Position numbers and translations under genes: made by a program
Assembly (NCBI GenBank): GCA_011033025.1
Contig: WFMF01000013.1
Coordinates: forward strand, 62,001 to 126,000
Source of the DNA: Beroe forskalii
Taxonomy: Eukaryota > Ctenophora > Nuda > Beroida > Beroidae
Length of the DNA stretch: 64,000 nucleotides
Direction of reading: 5' to 3'
Part shown: in pieces, positions 35,101 to 47,100 of the stretch
Numbering within the stretch: the stretch's first letter is position 1
How the letters are laid out: each line of letters opens with the position of its first letter
Notes under the pieces: model-generated
Told to the model about the DNA's origin: nothing
Seen by the model: the letters and a program-made list of their open reading frames with translations, nothing else
The model's database searches: none

Positions 35101-38100
35101 TTTCTCAAGTGTGACTTTTGATTAAGGTACCTTTTCAATCACAAAGATTTTCTCCATTGAAACTTGTGAAATAGGTACCTCTTCAAGAACATCAATTTTC
35201 TTGAGAAATAGGTACCTTTTTAGAAACTATCACTTTCTCAAGTGTAACTTTTGAAAAAGTACCTTTTCGATCACAATGATTTTCTCCATTGAAACTTGTG
35301 AAATATGTACCTTTTCGAGAGCAGCAATTTTTTTGAGAATTAGGTACCTTTTTAGAAACTATCACTTTCTCAAGTGTAGTTTTTGAAAAAGGTATTATTT
35401 CGATCACAATGATTTCATCCATTGTAACTTACAGTAAAATAAGTACCTTTTGGAGAACATCAATTTTCTTGAGAAATAGGTACCTTTTTAGAAACTATCA
35501 CTTTCTCAAGTGTAACTTTCGAAAAAGGTACCTTTTCGATCACAATGATTTTCTTCATTGAAACTTGTGAAATAGGTACCTTTTTGAGAACAGCAATTTT
35601 CTTGAGAATTAGGTACCTTTTTAGAAACTATCATTTTCTCAAGTGTAACTTTTGTAAAAGGTACCTTTTCGAAAGCAAAGATTTTCTCCGTTGAAACTTG
35701 TGAAATAGGTACCTTATTGAGAACAGCAATTTTCTTGAGAATTAGGTACCTTTTTAGAAACTATCACTTTCTCAAGTCTAACTTTTGATGAAGGTACCTT
35801 TTCAATTACAATGATTTTCTCCATTGAAACTTGTGAAATAGGTACCTCTTTGAGAACATCAATTTTCTTGAGAAATAGGTGCCTTTTTAGAAACTATCAC
35901 TTTCTCAAGTGTAACTTTTGAAAAAGTACCTTTTCAATCACAATGATTTTCTCCATTGAAACTTGTGAAATATGTACCTCTTCGAGAACAACAATTTTCT
36001 TGAGAAATAGGTACCATTTTAGAAACTATCACTTTCTCAAGTGTAACTTTCGAAAAAGGTACCTTTTCGATCACAATGATTTTCTTCATTGAAACTTGTG
36101 AAATAGGTACCTTTTCGAGAACAGCAATTTTCTTGAGAATTAGGTACCTTTTTAGAAATTATCATTTTCTCAAGTGTAACTTTTGTAAAAGGTACCTTTT
36201 CGAAAGCAATGATTTTCTCCATTGAAGCTTCTGAAATACGTAAGTACCTTTTCGATTTTTAGAAAACAATTATTTCTTTAGACTTTTAGAGGGTACCTTT
36301 TTAAAAATACTTTTCAAGTGTAACCTAAGAAATAGGTACTTTTTGAAAAAATAATTTCCTCCAGTGCAACTTTTGAAATAAATTACTTAATAAGCTTTCC
36401 AAAACAAGGACTTTTTCTAGTGTAACTCATGAAATGGCACCTTGTTTATTATTGAAACACTCATTTTCAATAACTCTAGTGAAAAGGTGAAAGTTGTGGA
36501 GGGTGTTCCTTTTTAAAAACAGCCATTTTCTCAAAAGTGTAACCTGTGAAAAAGGTACCTTTTTGAAAATAAATAATTTTCTTTAGTGAAACTTGTGAAG
36601 TGAGCAACTTTTTGAAAAAAACATCTAGTGTAACTCATGAAATATGTACAGTTTTGAATTAACAATCACTTTATCCAGTGTAACTTGTGGAATAGCTGAA
36701 TAGGCAACTTTTTGAAAACAAAGATTTTCAATTCTTGTTTCTAGTTATTAGTTAACCTTCTTGAAAACAACCACTTCCTCTGGTGTTACTTGTGAATAAG
36801 TACCTTTGAAAAAATTATTTCATTTTTTAAAACAGATTAAAGAACTAATAATACCTAATCGGTTTTCTCTGGTGTATCTTGTGAAATGAGAACTGTTTTG
36901 AAACCATTTTTAGCATGGATTAGCATATTATTATCTTGTAAAATGGGCACCATTTTGAAAACATCTAGAGCAATTTATATACATTAATATTAATTCTATG
37001 GCCTTAAATAATTCAAATTGCATAGTCAACTTTGCACCAATCAAAGGAGAAAGTCTACCTAATCCATCATCCATAATCCATATTTTCAACTTACTGTAGT
37101 CATCTTTGGCTTGATTTTTTTTTATTTGAGAGCAAAATCAAGAAAACCTGACTTGCATCAGCAAAAATAAAGTGGTTGGGAATTTTTTCTGTCTAGAACG
37201 GACCATTCACATCTCCAATATTTGTCTTCACTTCAAAACTTTAGTTGTTCTACCAATTAGACTGTTAGCGGTTGTGGGCAATACGTTCATTTTTGGCCTT
37301 TTTGTGAACATCTCAAAGATGGGGATTTTGGATAGAAATTTGCATAGAAATTTACTTCAATTTAGATAAATTGGTACCTTTTTTGGTCAGGTACCTTTTC
37401 AAAAATGCCCTTCTAAAGAAGGGTTGACATTGTTCGGAAGGGCGTAAAGCAGGGCAAAGCAGGGCGCCCTGCCGAAAGAAGGGCGAGTTGGCAACTATGG
37501 TTGGCGTGTTTTTATATCCACCAAAAGTTTATGCGTCCACTCTTACCTCTGACCGCTGAAAGCTAGAGCAGGGTTCATCTTGATGGCTATCTTAGCGATA
37601 GCATTAGCGGCAAACACCTTCCCTTCCTTGGTGTTCTCTTGGAACAGGTTGAGAAGTGCCCGAGTTCCTCCCAGCTGTACCACTGAACCACAATGGACAC
37701 CTGCCAAAATCAGGGATGGATTAAGGGATCCTTCACATATTTCTAAATCAGCAAGGGGGAGGAGGGTCTTTTTAAATAACCCAAATAATTGCGCTACATG
37801 TTGTCGATATAGCAAATGATGGATCTGGTATCCCTATATCAGCACTTAAGAGCTCTGAAAGTGCAGAGCCAAACTATAGGGTCGACCAAAATATCAAAAT
37901 TTGGTCTAATCGCCACGTTTCTTTTGTTAAGTTTTTCAAAAGAAAACTTCTATTTTAATAAAAGAATTTATTTGAAACATCATCGTGAAAATTGAAAGGG
38001 TTCTAACATAGATGAATTGCAAATTCAATGCTTTCATTCAAAAAAATCGCAAATAAAATAAGCAGGAATAGTCGAATAGATATATCAGATATATCTTCAA

Positions 38101-41100
38101 CCCGACACTCACTCTCATTATTTGACACAAATGCCATGAAACTCCTTGCCACAAATTCTCTGGTCCGTTCACTGTCAGCAGAGGAGCATGCTGCAAGTAC
38201 ACTGGGCACACCATGCTGTACCATCAGCTCAATCCTGAGAAGATCATGGGTTAATCCATATATGGTATGATTTATGTTTTTGGTGATATTGCAAAGTTCC
38301 ATCTATTGGAAATGACCATATTTTTGCGCTTGTTTAAATCGTTATTATCGCATAATCGTTTTTGACTGACCATTGAAATCTCCCGATCCTCGGACTCGAA
38401 CAGAGACTCAAGCAGAGACAGTTATTACCCTATCAAGGATGACGGGTGCCTTCACCAAGGGACAAGAGAATACCAATAGATAAAAAAGCAAAATCAAAAT
38501 AGCAAAAACAAAACGTGGCTCATAAAATTAAGATTAATATCGGAAAATGAAATAGCAATCCGCAGAATCATGTGCGTCCAGTCCACTCAGAATTCCATTC
38601 CAAGCTAACTCGGAATTCCATTCCAAGTTCACTCGGAATTCCATTCCAAGTTCACTCGGAATCCCAACCTCACACGGAATCCCAAGCTCACACGGAGGGC
38701 ATATAGTTCACCCGATCTCGTTTCACATCACTCCGATCCTCACTTGCCCCCAAGTTCTCCTCTTTTATTTTCTGCTCCTCTTTCTTCCTCTTCTGCCCGC
38801 GTATGTGCTGCCGTACCGCCATTGACACACTCAGAATAAGCGAGACTGCCAACACGATGATGATCGGAAAGTACACTTTACACTGCTCGAAATCTCCGTT
38901 TTTGGGTAGCTCTGAAACTCTGATCGGTGAACAAGCGTAGGGCGGTCGGTTCATTTTTTCAGAGCATTCCACGGTAAAATGTGATGAATAATTCAGGGAT
39001 TTAACCCCAAAACCTGAATTACATCGAAACTGCATCATACTTCCAGGAAGAAAAAACGGAACTTTATTTTCGTTTTCAACCCATCCGTTTTTGACCTGCA
39101 TCTTTTTGAGAGAACACGAGTGGTTATCAACCGGTAATTTCAAGGAAAGACTGTTAAGTTTCTTATCGGAGGAAGCTATGGCGGAATCTACAGTTTGTAA
39201 AACCATCATGCCCTTATCTACACCGTTAATGTGAACGAGGCATTTTTGATCAGGAATCCAGGTACTTTTATCGATATTGAGGTACTGATAGCGTGACTGG
39301 GGTGATGTTTTAGCTAAGTAAACGGTGTAATATCCCTCGTGATTAATCCCCCATTCCAAGCCCCAGTTGGAATCCACAACAGACACTCCAAAAACTTCAA
39401 GATCGGAATCGAAGGTGATAATCCAGCTCTGAGCCTTGCTACACGGCACCCAACTGAGTTGGTACGCTACCCCTCCCGATGTTATATTCCTCTTATTCCT
39501 CGACGGAGACAAGCATTTGTTGGAAGATTCCTTGTAGATCAGGACACCGGATGATTGTTCCTGAGCGAGCATCACGTCAAAAACATTCCCCAGACATTCC
39601 AGACATTTCATGGGCACCACAGCCACAGCAGGGCTGTAGGGAGAACCGCTCCATTCCCCATGGGTCTGGGAGAAAAGGGAGCATTTCCGGGTGACAAAGT
39701 TAAAGGAGAACGATCTGCAGGCGTCAGTCAGTCCACAATAACGCCAGCACTGGGTCAGGGTATCCGTTCTCAAGCCACAGATGAACCCGTGCACTTTCCT
39801 GGGTGGTATCTCCGCGTTGTTGTAGATGATACACTCCTGGTGAAGTGACATCAGGCCGGGTGAAGTGGTCCACGGTCTGTGGTCTGGTGAGGTGACGGCT
39901 GCAGTGGTTACTTCTTCATAGGAAATCAATTCAGTTTCTGGAGAATCTTCATCGAAGAAGCCGAAATCTGAGCCAGCCGAAAGGTCCAGAGTGGTTCCTA
40001 GTGCTATGATCGTAAGGAGAAGCATGGTTCTCAGCGAAACATTGAAAGCTGGGAGACGTTGTGATTGTTATATGTAATTATACCATTATTTAGTGATGAA
40101 CTAAGTGTGACGTCATTATTATGGCTTAAAATGGGGAGTTGATGATGTTTAAATGCCTTTTGTTCTCGTGTTAGCGGTGGATGAGAAAGAACGAGAAAGG
40201 AAAGAAATAACGTTGTGTTGAATCACAATCCCTTATTCCAATTTGCTAGGTACATATAAGAGTTTCGTATTTATTAAGCAACCTACCTCGCTCCTCCCCT
40301 ACTTGAGATTCTGTGAGGTATTAATTTTTAAAAATCAATAATTGTGTTATGTCCCAATAAAGGGCATGCCACAAATCAATCAGCAGTACGTTATATTGAA
40401 AGTAAAATATTGGATGAGCCTTTCAATGAGAAAATTGGCGCATTATGTTAGAAAGCAGTTCATTAAGTTAACCATTATGATATATAGAAATAAATAAATT
40501 TTTAAGAAAATGGCTGATTGGAGCATGATCAGTCCATTTTAGAGCAAGCTATAATATAATAAAGGTCTTACAAAAAAAGTCACGTGATAGTTATAGATTC
40601 AGATCATTTGCATCTTGCACTGTGTCGAAGGTAAGAAAGCAACATTGGAATGATCGTGGTGTTAAGAGAGAATACGGAACCGCTGCTTCAATGATTGATC
40701 ATGCCCACATACTTCATACTTTTATAATTAAATTTTCTGGAAGGTTACAATCATGGGACAATTATTGGCAATTGGCAATGGCATGATAGACTGGCAGTAC
40801 TATTATCTAAGTAAACCACTCTAAACCGCAAATAATCACTACTTAAAATATCTGCAAATATACGAACGGATCTGGAAGCAGACGCAAACGACCTCAGTCG
40901 AGATTTTCCATGGCGTTTCGAACCCCTACGTACGTGGCTTTTTCATGCGCAGCGTAATCGTGCGCGGTTCAGTGGACAGGCAGAGAGCCGCGTATGAAAA
41001 GGCTGCGCACGTAAGAGTTCAATAGAACCCTGTATCATCAGGTCACAAAAAGGAGGCAAAAGTTGAGAAGCTGACGACGATAATCACATGATTTTCGAAA

Positions 41101-44100
41101 GCTCCTGTTTATCGTATCATTTAACGTTTTAAACTTTCTCCCTAAGGAAAATGAAGTATTTAATGGTATGAGGAGCTATCTATTGTCAGTTAAAGAAGGT
41201 CTGCATGAGCGTGAGATGTCTTGGAAAAACCAATCAAACTGTCGCGTGACATTTGGATGCTAGGTGCTTTGGTATATTGCATATATTCGCTATTGTCACG
41301 TTCATTTTTTAATAACTAGAGAAGCCTGAGTACTCAAACGACCCTCAAAACCTAAAGTGTCCTTTTGACAATTCTACCGTACACCCCCTCAGGGCTCAGA
41401 ACCTCCAAACGGTCAAACCTTCAACAATTGCTGCCTCAAGTCGAAAATGACTAATGGACATGGTTGAGTGACGTCATTATCATATTTCAAAGTAGTGACT
41501 TGATGACGTCACACCGTATTTTAATACCTAACCTCCTTTGACACTCAGACTCAAAGTCAGAACACCATCCCCTTCCTTTGTTCGTGAGTTGCTGATTTTA
41601 ACGCAATCATGCGACACTCTATAGCTCGATCAATAGGTCATGCCTACTTTCTCTCTTAAAAAGTAGGTTAATAAAAAGTAGGTTAATAATGCAGCATTTC
41701 AGAAATATAGGCTTTCCTGTCCGAGTGATTATGTCATGACCACTCTCTCTTAAAACTTTAAAAAGTAGGTTAATAATGCATCATTTCATAAATATAGGCT
41801 TTTTTGTCCGCGTGATTATGTCATGCTCTCTAGTCTCTTTAAATTAAAATGCAGGAACAGGTTAATAATGTACCGTTCCAGGAAATAGTGCCAGCGCGTC
41901 GAAAGTATTTTCTCCTAAGAGGCAGTTCCCAAGAAAAGCCCTGAAACGTCCTTATTAGGACTCATTTCAGAGATATTGATCCGATTACAACACTTCTGTA
42001 CTGTGGTTTGTAGATGAAATACCTTCATTAACACATGCACGCATCATGATTTAAATTAAGTAGGTACTACTCGCCACAAAATTTGATTCAGTTGAGCGCT
42101 ACCAAATTTGGCATGAAATCCTGCAGCAATGTGTCAGAATATAAACCAATTATCCCAACCTATATACCTTAGTGGTAGAAATTAAGATGTGTATTTATTA
42201 AGGACGTACTTATTAAGAAGTGTACTAATTAAGGCAGTAAAATTTCTACAAAAATCAGGCAAATCTAGGACTAAATTTCACGTCGTTTCACCAATTTTCA
42301 AACAAAAATACCGATATGAAAACAAAAAGAGGGCAATTTTTTTCCATTGAATTAAATTTATTTGGGATCTATGAAAGTATGAAATATAGACGAAAGTAAA
42401 CCTAGGCGTTCTAGAGAAACAGATTAGCAAATTTGGGTCAATGAGCATCCTAGAGTCAACATCATGTTCTTTGCAACGTTTCACTGCCTCCGTTTGATCA
42501 AAAGATTGGCCGCTGAAATTTTGAAGGCCTTGCTTCCCGATGAAAACATCAAAGATATCGAAGAAGGTTCTATTAGGCTTGAGATGGAAGATATTATGGA
42601 TTATGGAAGATGTGCAGAACGACGAAGAAGCTGAAGAAATGTCTATAATTTTTATCGAGTGATAATTGTTTATCATATCAAGTTCAATTTTGTCTGCACT
42701 GATGCTTTCGCTGAAAAATCTGAACCTACATTGAGAGAAAATAGAATGCCTTAATATTGTAGTGAAAGCAAAGATAGGTACAGATTTACAAATCTTTACT
42801 TTAACAAAATTTTCTAAAATTTTGGTTTTGTACAAATTACGGTGAGTAGAAATTAAGATTTGTAGAATTTAAGGAGTGTACTATTTAAGGCAGTGAAATT
42901 GCTTACTGCCTTAAATAGTACACTTCTTAATTTCTACCACTAAGGTAAGGGCTTTCTCATTCCAAAGGTATTTCATTACACGCGATATCTCTGTATATTT
43001 TGTTGTACATACTGTGCTCCTTCAAGACGTTGTAGTGGAAAATCATACTCATTGTACAATACATTTTGTACATCTAACACTCCACAGCATACATTTAAAC
43101 ATTTTACAGTGTACTGTACACTGTGAAAATGCATATACATATAATATGCAATTTGCAAATATGTATGTATTTTCGTAATTACAGTGTGCGTGTTAAATAC
43201 AAATTGTACTCTGTGTATACAATTTGTACTTCACATACGTACTATACATTCTCTACCACTCTAATCAGAATAATTACGAACACACATATTTGCAAATTGC
43301 ATATTATACACATCAGAGTCCTGCTTTATACAGTGTGCTCTGTGCTGTGTTGAGTTTGTGTCGTTGCTTCTCAATATCATTCAGACAGGTGTACAATGTA
43401 CAATGTACATATAATACATTTTAACGAGCTTTACCTACATAGATACCACATTGTAGGAGTTTTTATCTCTTTAGTAGGAGTTTTGTACCTGGTCATTATG
43501 CAGTTCTCTTGTTTGTTTACCATAGCATACATTTTTGCGTGTACATTTTGTTTATATGTAAGCATGATACATGTCTGTATAGTGTGTATAATACTGAAGG
43601 CTATGTGGCAGCAGAATGCACACAAAGTAGTGAAGTGTAAACCATCCGACTGGGAATTTCGTGTTAAATTACTTTTTAAACTATACATTACGTTATTATT
43701 GAGTTTTCATACCATACATTTAAGCAATACATTGCGTTATTTAGTTTCAGTAACGGAAGAGTGAAGACGTTAAAGCCAGTGATCTGTGCTATGTAACACG
43801 ATACCAGGGCGTTAAAATAAATCACTTGTTATAAATAAATCACTTGTTTTAGTGATGAATTTGTCAGGCATATACGAACAGTACTGGCTTTTTGATGTTT
43901 GTTTTGGTAGTTGTTTGTTTTGGTGGTTTTGTATTTGCCTTTTTTAAATTTATTCCTGAGAAATTGTTGAATGCCGGGATGTATTTGAGATAATTTTGCG
44001 TCTTTTAACGAGGAATAAGGAATCTAATGAAGAATCTAATTAATACAATTCCTTTCACAGAGCCTTATGATTCAAACACATCAACACAGTACAACAAGGA

Positions 44101-47100
44101 TTATGTTTCCGAGAGGCTGCTAGATAAGTCAGGAGTCGGCTTTCTTGAGACTCCATAAGACATCACTTTAAAGACCGCTAGAAATTCCAGACCCTGAAGA
44201 CAGCTAGAGACTCCAGAAGGCACCACTTAACAAAATGTCTCCCTTGGCACACCTTTTCCTCCTTCTCACCATTAAAATCTGTACCGGAGAATACGTTAAA
44301 CTTCACATCCAAACATCGCATGACGAAGGTAATTTCAATTGCTTTACAAGGGTTTTTAAGTTCGCTAATCGCTATATTGACACATTTAATCACAGTCTCA
44401 CACTTCCACTGTATTTGATACATCAATTGCTTTACAAGGTTTATTAAAATTGCTCATTCCATTGACTCATAGTTATAGAGAATAAAGTTTTCTAGATCAT
44501 AAAGAATCAAACTACCTATAGGGCATTAGAGCAGAGGCGTAGCCAGGGGAAGGCGACATAGGCGGCTCCCTCCCCCTTTTTGAACAAAGAATGTGAAAAT
44601 TTTGGTAATTCTGACAAGATAAGAACATTCGTCAGGCTTTGAATGTAACTCGCTACCTCCTTTTCGTAAATCTGACTACGCCCGGCTGCTATAGAGTATA
44701 TTTTAGAATTTTCTGCAGTTAACAAGAATATATTTTATGAATTGTCTGCAGGAAACTCGGACTCAGAGATAGACCTCGTCCTTATCTCCAACCACGAGGA
44801 GGCATCAGCAGAGAAGCGGCTGGGCCAGCTAAAGGAGGGAACGATGAGATGGTTTTCTATGGATTCTTGGGTACGAACAACGAAATCTATACGCCGCGCA
44901 GGAGGAATAGACGGTTCAACGTCATCAACTCACTCCATCATATGATAATGACGTCATCTTACCCGCCAATATCTCGGGCAATCTGGAGGAACGCAGACTT
45001 TCCTTCGGCGGACCTAAGGCGGACTCACTTTATAAAATACATGCATAAGCTAGGCGTATAATGACCCATGGCCATCCTGTCAGGTTTTCATTAAATATCA
45101 ACATTAAAGACGAAAAGATTCAGAAGTTTCTGCCAAAAAATACGTACTTATCTTAGTTTTGCCGTGTTTTTAAAAAATACGTCTTTAACAACGTTTTTCG
45201 CAGGTTTCCCCAGAACAAATCGAATGTCTGCAGTTCTCACTGTCAGGCACGGACGGCTGGACCATGGTAACAACTACCATGGTAACCAACTCTGGGGACA
45301 TTTACCAGTTCCACAACCCAGATCAGGAGAAACTAGATAACACTTTCATCTGGTCTAAGAACAAGGTACAGTGAAGGTTCGAAATGCAGGATTGTGTGCG
45401 CGGCGTAAGTATGCGCGGCGTAAAAACATATAAGAAACATGTCTGTACGCCGCGCAAACTTATGCCGCGCACACAAAACTCCAGTTCGAACTGCCACTGG
45501 TATTCCCCTTGCTCTGCTAACAATTGTTGCGGTATACATGCCACTTGAGTCTTGATGCTATAAAGTACTTAAACACGTTCCTATCTCCCGGGTCCATTTT
45601 GAGATACTCTATCTTGTAAAACAAATATCAATTCTAATGTTATGTTCCTATATTTTTTCAATCCAGGTTAAATTCTGTGAGAAGACTCGCGGGAGATTTT
45701 CTTTGGCCCATCGCCAGGAATTAAACGGGACCAGCACATACCAAGTCGCATCATTAGACACAAAACAGAAGACGACGGGTTTGCTGCTGTTCAATAACGC
45801 CACGGTGTGCAGTTACCGAAATCTTGAGTACACTTTCACGACACTATCTGCCATGACCATATGTTCAGAATGGGGATACGAAAACAGTGCCAGGTTCACC
45901 ATACACGATGCCACCGCGTCAGAAAGGACGGATTATGCGATAGGACTGGGAGGTGTCAAGAATTGCGCGGGCATGGACGGGATTAGTTTGTATTCGTGTA
46001 CGTTTTCGACGATTACGGAGGGCTGTGATCACAAAAACGATGTGTGGTTGACGTGTGGTATTCCTGACGGGGATCTTCATGCCGGGGCAATTGCGGGAAT
46101 AGTTCTAGCGTGCGTCACGGTGTTACTATGTGGTCCGTTTTGCTTCATTAAATGCAGGCAAAGGAGGAAAATGCAGAGAAGAATACGACGATTGGAACGC
46201 GGAGAAGAAATAGAACCCTCGGCTCCCACTCCTGAACTTATGCATATTCCCCCTGAAAGTTCCCCCACACCACTCCCTACAACCTCCCCCTCGGCTCCCC
46301 CTCACTACGAGATGGCGACCATGGAGAAACACGAGGAAACTGACGGAGGGAGACCGGCACAGCAGCATGAGGCACCCCCGAGTTACGATGAAGCGGTAGC
46401 TAATCCCGGTCACTACCGGTCATCCTTCCGGAAAATGTCGAACTATTTCAGGAGGAATAATAGGGAAGGAGGTGGTGGAGCTAGTGGGGTTTAGGGAGTT
46501 CCGAGCATGCATGTTCTTAAGACGAATATTAATTAAATTAAGCTCCTTATCATTTTGTCGCAAATTGGAGGAAAACAAGGATTTATATCATTAATTTGAC
46601 GTTAGTCGCCCCTCTTTTTTTAAAATCTCGAAGGATTTACTCCCTATTTTATGAGTGGAACTGAGAGAGGATTTTATACAGAATCTATCAAATGACAAAT
46701 GAGGTATCAAGATCTCCGTGAATTTGATGGATACAAGTTATCCCAGGAACCACAAATAACGAATATTGTTTAATATTACGTGGTTGTGGATATAGATAAG
46801 TCAAATGTAAGAACTCCCTATCTTATGAGTAGAACTGAGAGAGGAGTTTATACAGAATCTTTTAAATGAAGAACATAATATTATGGGGAATCTAATTGGA
46901 TGTATACACTATACAGGTTACCCCAGGAACCGCGAATATCGAATTAAGTTCAATATTACGTGGTTATGGATATAGATAAGTCAAATGTAAGAATGGTTAT
47001 TTTGATTTTAATATGTAAGCATTTTCTTTGAAATCATTCGTATTCCTAATTTTGATGATATTAATTAAAGCATCAATATTCGATAATGTTAGTTCTATAA

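Larger units (their letters stand above)
31200..36240. repeat. Higher-order GGTACC satellite, about 133-bp unit
   Basis: About 38 higher-order units, each of three related sub-units that start with GGTACC. The first holds CGATCACAATGATTTTCTCC and CATTGAAACTTGTGAAATA. The second holds GAGAACAGCAATTTTCTTGA. The third holds AGAAACTATCACTTTCTCAA and GTGTAACTTTTGAAAAA. Variants such as CGAAAGCAAAGATTTTC alternate. The many 60-100 codon open frames on both strands follow the repeat and are not genes. Confidence 0.97.
30967..37499. mobile_element. 6.5-kb TIR element filled with GGTACC satellite
   Basis: CATAGTTGCCAACT at 30967-30980 is mirrored by AGTTGGCAACTATG at 37486-37499. Outside them lie ATTGGCGT (30959-30966) and GTTGGCGT (37500-37507), an 8-bp target-site duplication with one mismatch. 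An 8-bp duplication is typical of hAT-type transposons. Inside the ends are AGGGCA/TGCCCT-rich subterminal words and then the GGTACC satellite. No transposase was recognised, so this is a non-autonomous element sitting inside an intron of UNC45. Confidence 0.8.

Noticed and set aside
37172-37369. 65-codon frame identical at 60424-60621
   Set aside because: The identity comes from duplication of the whole element tail, not from protein conservation.
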